From Maniola hyperantus (Eukaryota; Arthropoda; Insecta; Lepidoptera; Nymphalidae), in assembly GCF_902806685.2 (NCBI RefSeq), contig NC_048554.1, positions 8,060,001 through 8,124,000 of the forward strand: a stretch of DNA of 64,000 bases, in the 5' to 3' direction. The translations under genes were made by a program, and so were the position numbers. The notes under the pieces were generated by a model that was not told the origin of the DNA, did no database searches, and saw only the letters and a list, made by a program, of their open reading frames with translations. Every line of letters starts with the position of its first letter. Position 1 is the first letter of the stretch. Of this stretch, positions 44,339 to 55,394 are shown piece by piece.

Positions 44339-44790
44339 AGTTAATCTTTCGTCTCAATGGGTGTAATTAATTTTGTTGTTGCTTTTAGCATCTATCGGCT
44401 AACGTTTATCTATGTAATTGTTGAACGTACCACTTTCAGGGTTCTTTGGTCAAATGGTAAATTCAATCTGGCAGTTTCAATTAGAACCTCAACAGCTCAA
44501 CGGTTGAGGAGCGGATTGAAATCTGAAACGTCGGTGGCTCAAACCCCACTCATTGTACTAATGTCGTACCCACACCTAGCACAACATTTACGCTTAGTTG
44601 AAGGGGAAAAGGCTAACATTAAAAAAATATTAGAAAACGCTCTGATAGACCAGTTAATCTTTCGTTTTAGTAGGTGTAAAATAATTTTGATTTTGCTTTT
44701 AGCATCTGTCGGCTAAGATTAAATTTAATTAAAGGAAATTGTTAACACTACAACTTTAGGGTTATTTGGTCAAATAATTGATTTAATATT
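44339..44790 (+). repeat. Diverged tandem duplication with a SINE1 in it
   Basis: Unit A (44339-44482) and unit B (44652-44790) share CAGTTAATCTTTCG, TTGCTTTTAGCATCT.TCGG, AATTGTT and GG.TCAAAT in the same order, at a spacing of about 313 bp. The SINE1 at 44484-44630 lies between the units. The divergence is considerable, so the event is old. Confidence 0.6.
44484..44630 (+). repeat. SINE1 copy
   Basis: GAACCTCAACAGCTCAACGG head, GGCTCAAACCCC box B (one change), GTACTAATGTCGTACCC, TTTACGCTTAGTTGAAGGGG, and TAACATTAAAAAAATATTAG tail. Confidence 0.7.
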
Positions 44791-45171
44791 TCTGTATTAT
44801 TGATTTACATTGTTATGCCATCTTTGCGGTGTAAATTCATATTAGAGGAATACACATTCCACATACATGACTTACCTACAGGGTTCAGTTTCTTTGTGAA
44901 ATAAGCAGCTGTTTCAAAGATTTTCTTATATGCGTACATTTTTCTAATAAGTACATAAATAAAGTACTGTTCTGCAGAATGATTTAATACCGGGTGAGAT
45001 TTTATCAGTAGAAGCGCAAACCTATCAACAAAAAACTTTAACATATAATTTATCTTCACATTACACCGATTATCTGTTTTAAATTGGCTGATCGCATCTC
45101 TAAGGTTGAACGAATGTTTCGATGGTTACTCAATACCTACTACACATGCAGAGATATTATAAATGTTTGAC
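44791..45171. other. AT-rich non-coding DNA
   Basis: No supported feature. Confidence 0.4.
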
Positions 45172-45925
45172 TAGATGCGGCGTTAACACGTTCCAACGAA
45201 CATCGGTGTCCGCACTCCTGTCAATCGTAATCCGCTTTAGACGCACTCCGTTTGTAAAAAATAAACTTGCGCGATAACTCTAAATTATTATTCACGTTAT
45301 CATAGCTAAGCAGGTATAGGTAGCTTACCTACCTGCGTAAAAAATTTACAAAAAAATAAATAAACAAAAACTGACTTCAATACCTTACCACAACCACTAA
45401 AAAGTAAAAAATAATTAAATTTATTACCGAATTATACATATATTTTGTATACAAGAGTTAACTATGTCGATAATAGTATTTTTTGGAGCCGGTGCCAATT
45501 AGCCGCAAGAACTTTCGAAATCAAAATTTTTAGTGGCCCCATGTATTAAAATATGCTATGCCTGGTTAAAAACATACTATTTACTGAGCTATTATACTGA
45601 TCGCGAGCAATTTACTGTTACCCGTTGAGGAGTTTCATTATTTATCTTCGAAAATGTTCATCAGATCTTCACCAAAATTGTATGGAACCACTTCGAAACT
45701 ATACCCTTTCAAACAAAAAGATAATTTTCCAAATCGGTTTAGGCGTCTTTGAGTAATCGGGGAGCATACATAAAAAAAACAAAGATTCCGGCGTATTGAT
45801 AACCTCCTCCGTTTTTGAATTCGGTTAAAAAGGACTGCGTCTAAAGCAGATCACGATTGACAAGAGTGCGGACACCAATGTTCGTTGGAACATGTGATTA
45901 CTATGAAGCGCTGCATCTAGTGGAA
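45172..45925. mobile_element. Long inverted repeat enclosing a second element
   Basis: The left arm (45188-45250, CGTTCCAACGAACATCGGTG onward) and the right arm (45832-45895) are inverse over about 60 bases. TAGATGCRGCG lies outside both. Between the arms, 45366-45831 looks like a separate element: it starts AAAAACTGACTTCAATACC and ends TTGAATTCGGTTAAAA, an imperfect inverse. So one element seems nested in another. Confidence 0.6.
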
Positions 45926-46449
45926 CATTTATATCGCTGTCCACTTGGCATTTGAGCCCACGTGCAATAATAGCATAAATATAATCGGTGAGTTTGAATT
46001 GATTTTGTAAGTTTGAACGCTCATCATCCGTCGTCACCCGACAGTTGTATACATTGTCCAATAACTGCACCTAACTGCACCCACAATTATGATTACCCTC
46101 GCTATTTGGTGCACAGGACACACCCAGACTCGTTAGCTAGCTTAGGCTAATCTCATGCTACGTTCAAATGGCTTCAATGAAATGTAGACAAGGCTGTTTG
46201 AGGAGCTGGCGAGCAAAACTTTGTAATTACACTTCTGGTCAAAATACTTTTTTCTTTAATCTGGATGTTTTTAGCGCCCTGAAACAAACCTGAACTCATT
46301 TTCAAGAAACGACCTAAAAATATTGCACTGTACCTAATTGTGTCCAAAGTTCATGATTTCGATGAATGAATACAAACTTATTTACAAGCGAACGGTCTAA
46401 ACCTGAGTTTGAAAAATTGAGTTTCATGATTTCGATCAAAACGAATATA
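45926..46449. other. Non-coding, with an unassigned minus-strand open frame
   Basis: The minus strand of 45901-46068 is open and reads like ordinary protein (DNVYNCRVTTDDERSN and YIYAIIARGLKC). It has no recognised family, no clear start, and runs into the inverted repeat. I note it without calling a gene. Confidence 0.25.
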
Positions 46450-46606
46450 TATAAATGAGTACTCACGTGCCATTTTAACCTTTTGTGTCAAATTTCATGT
46501 CAAAAGTACGATTTTAGTCCTTATTTTAAAGGTGAAGCGTACTTTTGACATGACAGTTGACCAGTAGAGTTAAAATGGCGCGTGATGTAATTTTTTCCGG
46601 ACTATA
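46450..46606. mobile_element. Fold-back MITE (CACGYGCCATTTTAAC arms), copy 1
   Basis: The left arm CTCACGTGCCATTTTAACC and the right arm GTTAAAATGGCGCGTGATG are inverse. Inside, TTTCATGTCAAAAGTACG is answered by GCGTACTTTTGACATGAC. It ends near TCCGGACTATA. Confidence 0.65.
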
Positions 46607-46667
46607 AGTCATCATCATCATCATCAACTGATAAACAGCTACTGCTGGACATAGGTCTCTTGTAGGG
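46607..46667 (-). repeat. RTE or related 3' end with (GAT)n tail
   Basis: On the minus strand: AAGAGACCTATGTCCAGCAG, then TAGCTGTTTATCAGTTGATG and a (GAT)n tail. It corresponds to the QQWTSIG end plus tail of the RTE fragment at 32262-32695. Confidence 0.55.
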
Positions 46668-47880
46668 ACTATAAGTACCTACAGTAAATTTTCAACAGCT
46701 TACATTCAGTTGCCGTGTAATTTTCTTGCAATTGCACCGTTTTCATTTTGAACTTGCGTAATTCTTTAAAATGTATTTACGTAGTCTGAGTTGAGCTATG
46801 TGCTATTACAGTAGATGAAAAACATCATCCAGGAAGTCATTAAATTCATGAAAAGAATATGATACGATTTTTTTTTATATTTATGGGCCAGTTTTGCATA
46901 CGTCCAGTGGACATACGTATCACTTTAATGACTCTGCTAAAATGACTTCCTAGCAATAATTTCGCGCATTCAGAGGCATAAAAATTATCTTTACATCTGG
47001 AAACTTAATTTAGTGTCATTCTGCAGCGTGTTTAGTGCAACCAAAGTTTTTAAGTGTATGCAATTGATGATTTTTTGGTAGAGATAACATCAAATGTCAG
47101 TGAGTAATAGTTTATTGTTGCGACCTTTCGTCGCAAGGTTTGGTCGTTTAGTCGAATGTGGTTCAGTAGTTGCGCCAGTACTAGGCTGAGTCTAAGCGGG
47201 TCTCGAGCTAACGCCGTCCTAAGTTCTGTTGCAACATAGTGCAGAGTCATTGTATGTTAAACGGGCACTTCATCTTTCACGCCAAGCTTGCGCCCGTCGA
47301 TTTATTGGCCGACGCGCCCCCTTTGTGACACGGCTAGATACAGCTATCTTTAAGCGCACGTCTGATTGAATTAGGGTCTGATTAAAAATAATTTCATGTT
47401 GAACATTGCCTCGAAAATGTGTTGGGAAGTGCATACCAGTTTCGCGATTATATTTCACGCTTCAGCAATTTATCCTAAATGCCATTTTGCGTCGAGCCGC
47501 TGACAATGATTACGATTACAACCTGACGCCTCTATGTAAATAGTTGTTTGATCATTTGCAATATAACAGGTATTTGCATTTTCTACAATAACTTTGACGC
47601 TATGGCGATCATAAACATTTCGGTTTTCATTATTTGTTACAAGTTATCTACTCAACCCACGTGCGCTAAGGCAATAGATTGGCATGAAATTGACGTGTTG
47701 CTGACATGTATCTATTTGAATAAAATATTCGAGTTAAATCACCGCGAAATTTCTAATAGGAACTGCCAAGCAAATGCAATGATAACCCCATGTAGCCTTT
47801 CACTGTCGTTCCTCATTCATAGTAAGTCATTCATAAAATACATCAAGTGTGAGTGGTTTTTTCCATTCCGTTCGGTCTCT
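46668..47880. other. Non-coding, unassigned
   Basis: 1.2 kb without a recognisable gene. Open frames at 47050-47250, 47270-47458 (minus) and 47548-47973 (plus) have no family; the last ends inside an R500 copy. Confidence 0.35.
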
Positions 47881-48152
47881 AGGGTTCCGTACCCGAAGCG
47901 AAGGGTGCCAACGGGACTCCGCTGCCTGTCCATCTATACGTCTGTCTGTCTGCCAGCAGGCTCTATCACATGAACCGTAATAGGTAGAGAACTAAAGAGT
48001 AGAGATTGTCACAGTGTGCCGCTATAACAACAATTCATAAAAATTCCAAAATAGCCGCCATGCAAATTAAAAAAAGTTCATAGTGTTATTTATCTTGTAC
48101 GATGATACGGAACCCATCATGTGCAGGTCGGACTCGCATTTGACCTGTTTTT
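47881..48152 (+). mobile_element. R500 short subfamily copy
   Basis: AGGGTTCCGTACCCGAAGCG start, a short GTCT block, AAATAGCCGCCATGC, GATGATACGGAACCC, GTCGGACTCGCATTTG and CCTGTTTTTTG end. The ends match R500 but the interior differs, so it is a distinct subfamily. Confidence 0.6.
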
Positions 48153-48826
48153 TGATCGTGCAGAGTTTTATTTCATCAGTTAGTTTTTAACAATAGCGGC
48201 ACGCGCTGCTAACTTGATCCCCGAGGCGCAAGCTCACCTCTGACCCAAGACACGTGTTGCTTCTTCTCATTGGCTGAACGAAAGTGAACACTCATCGTTT
48301 TGTAATAGCCTCTTGTCTCTCTATTATGCTGTGTTTATTCAGCAAACCGGCGCATATGAAGCAACGACTGCAAACAATCTTTTGCGATCCATTTAACAAT
48401 AACTTCGTGCTAGGAATATTTTAAACCATAACAAGCTTTCAATGTATTGTGAAGACTACAAAAGAACTCTTGCAAGTTAAGTTGTGAGTAAATTGGATAA
48501 GAGAATGTTCTTAAACAATTATTGTAATATTTAAAACTACAACTTCAACCGTCAAAGTAACAAAGTGGATTTGTAGATTGTGATTTGAAAGTGATTTTTA
48601 GTCTATTTAATTTTAATTATAACCGTGTGAGTTTTTTATTAAATTAACCAATCATTAAAATAAGTATGACAGTTTAATTTGACGTGAAAGTAAAAAAAAA
48701 TTTAAGTTATCAATAGTAAGTACTTGTTAATGGTCTATTGTTTCTGATATTAACACCTAATTAACAGTAGTAGGTACTTACCTACTTAGTAAAAGTTAAA
48801 TCAGATAAAATATGTAGGTACGGTAA
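48153..48826. other. Non-coding, unassigned
   Basis: A locally GC-richer patch (48180-48300) then AT-rich DNA. No gene seen. Confidence 0.4.
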
Positions 48827-48983
48827 GAGCTAGCGCGCACCACGGTGCGGTGACTTGCAGTGCGTTTTAAAATCCGCAAAATCTGATGCGGAATTAATTT
48901 CGCAGTGCGCGCGCTTCAATATATTATAGTTCACAGATTTTGCGGAACAAATCGTACGGAAAACCGAGGTACGCGCTAGCTCT
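48827..48983. mobile_element. GAGCTAGCGCGCAC MITE, copy 2
   Basis: 157 bp with inverted ends GAGCTAGCGCGCACCACGGT and ACCGAGGTACGCGCTAGCTC. TAA lies at both edges (48824-48826 and 48984-48986), a 3-bp target duplication of the PIF/Harbinger type. Inner arms pair too (CGCAAAATCTG with CAGATTTTGCG). Same length as copy 1 at 27344-27500. Confidence 0.8.
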
Positions 48984-49048
48984 AACAAATTGGACTTCGA
49001 CACTTTTATAGAAAAACTTTGAATAGTATATCAGAGACGTTTGCATTA

Positions 49049-49124
49049 TCTAAATATATGAAAGGCAAAGCTGACTGCATGACTGACTGACTAACTGATC
49101 TATCTAGTCGCGGGTATAAGCTAG
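49049..49124 (+). mobile_element. 76-bp HelA deletion derivative
   Basis: Keeps the 5' end TCTAAATATATGAAAGGC with the GACTGACT block, and only the last bases of the 3' end (GTCGCGGGTATAAGCTAG), bounded by A and T. About 150 bp of the interior is missing, including half of the terminal hairpin. Confidence 0.7.
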
Positions 49125-49164
49125 TCTACTATATTTTTAGCAGATCCTTTTCTAGTAGGTTTTG

Positions 49165-49420
49165 ACGACCTCCCTGGCAGAGGCAATTTGAGAATTATAA
49201 TTTCTAAATTATCTCTGGTATGATCTGATGGAAGGTTTCAACTGAGGTGCCGCCAAGCGATTTAGTGCGTTCCAGTACGTTTCCGTGTAGAAACCGATAA
49301 GTAGGGGGTTTATAGAAAATGCCATACCTCTTCCAAGTTAACCCGCTTCCATCTTAGACGGCATCATCACTCACTATCAGGTAAGATCAAGAGCTAACTT
49401 GTAATCGATGAAAAAGGTAG
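49165..49420 (+). repeat. SINE3 copy, head damaged
   Basis: GACGACCTCCCTGGCAGAGG, then directly the body (TTATAATTTCTAAATTATCT, CCGCCAAGCGATTTAGTGCG, AACCCGCTTCCATCTTAGAC, CACTATCAGGTAAGATCAAG). Most of the box A to box B region is deleted. Confidence 0.65.
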
Positions 49421-49742
49421 ATTACACTTATTTAGCTTTCCTTGAGATTTTTATTTCAGCATCAAAAAAACTATTTTTATAACACCCCTTACCTACATTA
49501 TCTCTGTCAACAAGCTTATAACTCTCGTAACTTGAACTAAGTTACAACTCGGATGTTACTGTATCATCAATACGCTATGTTGTCACCATGAGATGTCATT
49601 GTCATATCTCCGGCACTAGTTTGACTGCTTTTGACTGTGGTTTGACAGTTCCTGGCTACGCGATGACGAGATAAAAGTATTAGGCGGCAGATGTTTGAAA
49701 ACCGTTAGTTACTCTTTGCGACTGAACTGGTCTTATTTACGA
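49421..49742. other. Non-coding, unassigned
   Basis: No supported feature. Confidence 0.4.
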
Positions 49743-50084
49743 CTAGCTGACCCGCCCCGGCTTCGCTCGGGTGGAATTTAGAAAATCGAGGTGGGGGTTG
49801 AATTTCCAAAAATACTGAAATACACATTTCTTCATTTGTTTCCGAAAACCCAAATACCAATTTTCATGCCAATAATTTGAAAAATGACGGACTTTCATAC
49901 AAACTTTCATCCCCTATTTAACCCACTTAGGGGTGGAATTTCAAAAAATCCTTTCTTAGTGGATACCTACACTTTACAAAGAACACACTCTCCAAATTTC
50001 ATGTCTCTAGGACCAGCGGTTTAGGCTGTGCGTTGATATATATGTCAGTCAGTCAGTCAGGACTTTGAATTTTATACATATAGA
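49743..50084 (-). mobile_element. HelC full-length copy
   Basis: Bounded by CTAG (49743-49746, A before it) and, on the minus strand, a TCTATATGTATAAAATTC start after A. Terminal hairpin CCCGAGCGAAGCCGGGGCGG. The interior shares AATCCTTTCTTAGTGGATAC and the (CAGT)n block with HelA, so HelC and HelA are related. Confidence 0.7.
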
Positions 50085-50169
50085 TTGTTGAGACTTGAGA
50101 CTAATAGATTTAAAATTTAAAAATTTAGTCTTTAAACCATTACTCTTGTTCTATTGTCATTTTAGAAAA

Positions 50170-50292
50170 GGAAAAGATGACTAACTGACCTACTGACTAA
50201 CTGATCTATTAATACACAGCTCAAACTACTGGACGGATCGCTCAAGCTGAAATTTGGCTGGCGATGGGTTGATATAATGTTGATGATCTTTA
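50170..50292 (+). repeat. HelA 5' part joined to a SINE2 tail
   Basis: AAAAGGAAAAGATGACTAAC to ACTGGACGGATCG is HelA; from GGCTGGCGATGGGTTGATAT to GATGATC it is the 3' end of SINE2. The join falls in the middle of HelA. Confidence 0.5.
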
Positions 50293-50620
50293 AGTACTTA
50301 TCTTAAAGACTTTTGTTTGGAATTTTGGAAGTCACATTCTAGATCACAATCGAAATATCTAAATCGAATTAAAAGGCAATATAAATTCGTCTAATGTGTG
50401 TTTCAAAATCGAAATTGCTTGTCATTAGCAAGGCTAAAATGTCACCGAACAATGCAAGCGTAGTGTACGCTTGACGCCAGGCGAAGGCCGTACGTGAGCG
50501 CATTTCCTTTGATATTATGCTGGAAACGGTCACGCACCTAGCATAATGCATTCCGATTTATAAATGTCTCGAATATTATTCAATAATTTGGACTTGTGCC
50601 GAATTATCTGCGATTCGCCT
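50293..50620. other. Non-coding, unassigned
   Basis: No supported feature. Confidence 0.4.
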
Positions 50621-50680
50621 CAGTCTGTACATACTATAAGGTCGAACTCGAATCGATCTTATAGTATGTACAGAAGACTG
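50621..50680. repeat. Hairpin, 25-bp stem
   Basis: CAGTCTGTACATACTATAAG and TCGA are answered by TCGATCTTATAGTATGTACA and GACTG around the loop ACTCGAA. It is nearly perfect. It may be a MITE relic or a structured transcript. Confidence 0.55.
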
Positions 50681-50769
50681 GGCACTGTATCAAAAATATT
50701 CATATAGAATTCAAAATTTAATGTAGGACGAATATATAATAATATAATTTATTGGACCTTATTATAATT

Positions 50770-50956
50770 TAGTATAGTTTGTTGGTTTGTCCTTCAATCA
50801 CGTCGCAACTGTGCAACGGATTGACGTGATTTGCATGGGTATAGATAAAGACTTGGAGAGTGACATAGGCTACTTTTTATTCCTTAAAATTAAAGAGTTC
50901 TCACGCGATTTTTAAAAAACCTAATTCCATGCGGACGAAGTCGCGGTCATCAGCTA
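50770..50956 (+). mobile_element. HelB copy (GTTTGTTGG subtype)
   Basis: GTTTGTTGGTTTGTCCTTCA, CACGTCGCAACTGTGCAACG, GGTATAGATAAAGACTTGG, hairpin ATGCGGACGAAGTCGCGGTC, end CATCAGCTAG before T. Confidence 0.7.
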
Positions 50957-51004
50957 GTTATATGAATAAATAGGACTGTATTATCAGCATTGATGAAAAA
51001 CATC

Positions 51005-51127
51005 ATACTCAGAGTCGCTTAATCGTTACTTATGTATAGTTAAAACGAGACAGAGCTATATCTTTCACCTAAATCTGTCTCGTTATAACGTTTAAGTAAC
51101 GATTAGCGACTCTGAGTACGGCTGTTA
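51005..51127. mobile_element. Fold-back MITE (ACTCAGAGTCGC ends), copy 2
   Basis: TACTCAGAGTCGCTTAATCG on the left and GATTAGCGACTCTGAGTACG on the right. The inner arms AAAACGAGACAGA and TCTGTCTCGTT also pair. Same family as 34291-34452. Confidence 0.7.
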
Positions 51128-51393
51128 AACGTATTAAATAAAATTGTGTTCGATATTTTTTGAAACTCCAATATCTCAAAAGTCATGGGACGAATTGAAA
51201 TGATAAAGATTTTAAATTCAAACTGCATCCGTCAAACTATTTTTATACTTATTCTAGCAGAAGCTTTACGCTAGGTTATAAGGGAAAATGGTAAAATAAT
51301 GTTATATTAGTCATGCTAGATATTGTTAAATTAGGCTAGGTAGATATAATCTGTCAATTATGACTTAGTTTTTTGTATATTATAGGTAACTAA
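51128..51393. other. SINE1 tail scrap in non-coding DNA
   Basis: 51252-51330 (TAGCAGAAGCTTTACGCTAG and ATGTTATATTAGTCATGC) resembles a SINE1 3' part. The rest is unassigned. Confidence 0.35.
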
Positions 51394-51609
51394 CTAATTA
51401 TGCTCGCGACTTCATCCGCGTGGACTACACAAATTTCAAAATCCTCTTTCACCCCCTTAGGGGTTGAATTTTCAAAAATCCTTTCTTAGCGGATGCTTAC
51501 GTCATAATAGCTATCTGCATGCCAAATTTCAGCCCGATCCGTCCAGTAGTTTGAGCTGTGCGTTGAATGATCAGTCAGTCAGTCACCTTTCCCTTTTTAT
51601 ATATTTAGA
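51394..51609 (-). mobile_element. HelA full-length copy
   Basis: CTAA (mutated CTAG) and hairpin GCTCGCGACTTCATCCGCGT on the left, CACCCCCTTAGGGGTTGAAT, the (CAGT)n block and, on the minus strand, a TCTAAATATATAAAAAGG start at 51609. Confidence 0.7.
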
Positions 51610-52322
51610 TTATTCCCCTTATAAATAAAAAAATGCGCTACATTGAAAAAATGCCAGCGCTCATGACAGGAAACTCTAAAAGAAAACAAAAATGATGTAA
51701 CGACGTGACTACTGACAAGTTTTCTAACAAAAAAGTTCAACGCGTTTCAAGCCCACTCAACTCGTCAATAGAATAAGCTTAGTTATAATTTATTGAGCCA
51801 TACAATAACCATCCTCGAGTGATTTCATTCATAGCAGATACTTGTAATAAATCCTTTATAGAACTATTAAATGCTTTACATAATTATAGAATGGTCTTCA
51901 TAGAACCATAGATAAGTTGTTTATTAAGTGGATTCGTTACACTGCTGTGAGTACTTTTTAGGGTACCGTAGAAATATTTTTGGATCTCAGATTATTTTAT
52001 CTAATTACTCTAGTATGTGAGTATGTATTTGTGTTTTTCTGTTCGTATAAGTTGAGTGCACTAGTTTTCTAGAGTTGGCCTGACCATCGAGTAGGTACCT
52101 ATATTCGTGGCATGCATTCCATGTTGACAATGAGATTCTCGATGCTTTGATTTGCAATATGACCAAAATATAGCTAAGAATGCATTGAACCTACCGCTGA
52201 AGGCAGATGGTCAAATAACGTGTTTTTATCAGTTCAACAGTAGAACCATAACAAGTACCAACTCTCTTATTAATAGGTATCAGCATTGATATCAATTCGA
52301 TCCAAAACGTAGACATGTTTAT
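51610..52322. other. AT-rich non-coding DNA
   Basis: No supported feature. Confidence 0.4.
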
Positions 52323-52440
52323 GTCCCCTTCTCCTTTAACTAAATGTGTAGATTTTGCTAGGCGTGGACATAACAACAGTCCAATGGGTGAAGTTCGAAC
52401 CCGTGCCCTTTAAGATCTCAGTCCGCCCTTTAACCGTTGA
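52323..52440 (-). repeat. SINE1 degraded copy
   Basis: GTCCCCTTCTCCTTTAACTA, TGCTAGGCGTGGACATAACA, AGTTCGAACCCGTGCC (box B) and CCGCCCTTTAACCGTTGA (box A). Cut at box A. Confidence 0.55.
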
Positions 52441-54023
52441 TTTATTTACTATACGGGGCCCTTGACAAAAAGTACAATTCCAGCTTCATGTTTATTTCTT
52501 GTTAAGTGGTCATAAACTGTAATGCAATTAAATAAGAATTATTTGTATGGAAAGTCGAAATTTTCGATGGACCGTGTTCAATTAAGTCGATCTAATTAAC
52601 TCTTTAGTTACACCGCATCTCAATCAAAGCCATTAGAACAGAGGAATTGTCTCATAGACTACGAGATGGCGGCAAGATTTTGAACTAACCGAATTCATTT
52701 TTGGGATTTATTTTGTACGTAAAATTATGTATTTTCATTTAGTCAGTGCCTTATCTCTAGCAATAAAATATGCTTATGTTATCAATAAAATAACTAAACT
52801 ATCCCTTTTTAACCCACATACAGATATCTTCTCTCATATCTTAGTGTTGAATTATAGTGCCTTACATATTCTGCTATAGCTGTCAGACACCAACAATTAA
52901 CAAATACTTATGTAACTTAGATTGTCAGCTTCATAATAAGAAAACTATTATAATCTATCAAAACCATCAAGCATACCGTGTAGGTAGTCAAAAAAATGTT
53001 TAAAGTATAAATAAGAATGTCTAAAGAAGGTTAAACTCAAAAAAGAACATCACAAACAGATTAATAAGAAAGTCTCCAGTAGCGACATAATACACCATAT
53101 CGATGTGACTAATAAACTAATATGCAGTGGTTTCCTGTTCAATACTATGTTGCACTAGTAATTATTTCTGTCTTCCATTGATAGGAAATCCAGCGTCCGT
53201 CTCTGAGACTATTAGATGACAGGAAGTGTCTAATGGAGAGCGTTCGGTAGCGGCATTCTGGGCATGGTGTTAAGAAATAATTACTATCGGTCACGCCTCT
53301 CCTGATTGCTTTTCGTAAGTGCTCGTAAATTTGCTGGGATTCCAGCCCGTATGTGCTACTCATTTGAAATAATAAAGCGACGGGCGGTCTTACCCAATGC
53401 TCTTTATGAGACCTTAAAATGTATGCAGCTTCTGTTTTCGCTAAGTAGATCCATAGAATACTTAATAATAGGTACTTACTAACGGTAAAGCTATAATAGA
53501 CAACCGATGGGATATTTAATATTAATATTTTAATATTATAGTAGGCCTCTTAAACTAAAAATAAACCTAAACTAAAAAAAAAAACCTAAAATAAAACATA
53601 GCACATTTATTATTTAAAGGCAGACGTCCCACAAAAACAAAAATAAAAAAAAATAAGCCAAAAATAAAAGCTAAACATAATCAAGATAAATGACAAGATA
53701 TGCCCAAGCGAACAAAAATTATCACGGTTTTGGAACCAAATAAATCAGCGCCACCTCTTAGATACTAAGGAACGACCTGTTTGAAATCCAGACGTCACTG
53801 AGGTTGCATTGGTGCTAAATAATTATTTTAGGACCAATGAATCGGTGCCATTTTGCTTGTTCAATGACCCTGTCCTTACGAAGTAATATAAGTCAATGGT
53901 TTTGCGCTACGTAGTCGCTGATTCTCCAGCTGAATTACGCTACCACGTGTCACGGATATAAACTTGCTGACTACGTAGCTACAGCATATTGTCATCAGCA
54001 TATGAACGATGTAGCCTAACTTT
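52441..54023. other. AT-rich non-coding DNA with A-rich tract
   Basis: 53545-53690 is an A-rich stretch of TAAAAATAAA and CCTAAA-like words. The minus frame at 53145-53363 is not recognised. Confidence 0.4.
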
Positions 54024-54202
54024 ACTTCATATAATGCGTAAAAAATTACTTTTCGCGCGTCATTTTAACTTCTTGTGTCAAATTTCATGTCAAAACTACG
54101 ATTTTAGTCCTTATTTTAAAGGTGAACCATAATGTTGACATGACAATAATTGACCCATAGGTAATAAAATGTCGCGTGAGAAGTCATTTTGTACGGACTA
54201 TA
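54024..54202. mobile_element. Fold-back MITE (CGCGYCATTTTA arms), copy 2
   Basis: The left arm CGCGCGTCATTTTAACTTCT and the right arm AATAAAATGTCGCGTGAGAA are inverse; the inner TTTCATGTCAAAACTACG is answered by AATGTTGACATGACA. Same family as 46450-46606, with shared TTTTAGTCCTTATTTTAAAG. Confidence 0.65.
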
Positions 54203-55309
54203 CTTCATACTGGGGCTCACAGAGAGCCTGCCCACAATCGGCGTCTGATAATACGTTAGATGTGAACACTCACTAAGAAAATTGTGATCAAAATCGGCTT
54301 AGAATCCCTAGTACAATTTAAAGCCGATGGTAAAAGCTATACACATAAAGACACGCAATCTCGAGCTGACCTGTTTACCTCAGGCTTACATTGCATCATG
54401 ATTTCTACGGTACGCGTAAAAAAGAACCCGTAAATTAATACATAAGTCACGGCAAAAAAAGGTGCTGTAAAACGGACGTAATTTGTACCGTTCAGTCACC
54501 GTACTTATATGCTAGGTATTTTTATCTATTCATTAATTGTACGCTTAATTTGCATTACTTGATATGTAAATACAGGAACATAGTTGCTCTTATCCCTTAC
54601 CTGTCAGTGTTGCGATGCTAAAAAGAACTACGTACTTGCATGAAATTAACTAGGTAGGTATATTCGAGGCATTATAGCGTAGATAGAGGAAAAAAATAAT
54701 TGTACTTTATAATAGCCATTTTCACTTATCACTTCATGGTAGGTATACTTTCATCCAGGGTCTACATATTATTTTGACCCGATTAGACAATTTGGTAGAT
54801 TTTTAACAGAATGACTACGATCAAAGCTTGAATGGTAAACTCAAACTTAACATGTTTACTTGGTATATACCTATTATATAGTATAGGTTTGAATGAAAAT
54901 AAGCATTTAAAGTGCACTCAAAAGGACTTAGCAAAGGTAAAATCCAATTCGACTCCCTTTGCTCAACAACCCAGTTACCTACCTAGTACCTACCAAGGTA
55001 TTAGGTCAAACGTTTGCAAAAATTAGTAGGTATATGCCACATAGCATCACCCACTAAAGTCTCTACTAAAAAGTTACTCAATGAAATGACGATGTAAATT
55101 AAAGGTTTTTTTTTGTATTTTGTGATTTTAATAGCGATCTTATACCTACCTATTACTAATCGGATGCCAATAAAAATAGCGGTACACGGCACCAACCATT
55201 AAATGCCACTTGTCTTCATCCTCCATTACTTGGATGCGTTGTAATTTACATCCTTTATTGGCTAATCAATCTTCGACAGGAACATTTAACATACGAGGAC
55301 GAAATATGT
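54203..55309. other. AT-rich non-coding DNA
   Basis: No supported gene. Confidence 0.4.
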
Positions 55310-55345
55310 GTTCACCAGCAGCTACACGCGACTTCGTTCGCGTGG
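55310..55345 (-). mobile_element. Helitron-like 3' hairpin scrap
   Basis: CGCGACTTCGTTCGCGTGGA, a clean hairpin, with no recognisable continuation. Confidence 0.4.
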
Positions 55346-55394
55346 AAGCGCCGTTAAAGTTCTATCTTCAGAAATTTTGCGCATCAGTAGGTAA

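Noticed and set aside
47548..47973. 141-codon frame, the second longest plus-strand frame without a known domain
   Set aside because: It ends inside an R500 copy and shows no domain; likely chance.
48183..48195. TAGCGGCACGC resembling the DD82E terminus
   Set aside because: Only about nine bases match and the similarity stops; no second end found nearby.
53145..53363. 72-codon minus-strand frame with CPEC
   Set aside because: The cysteines do not form a recognisable zinc finger; no family seen.
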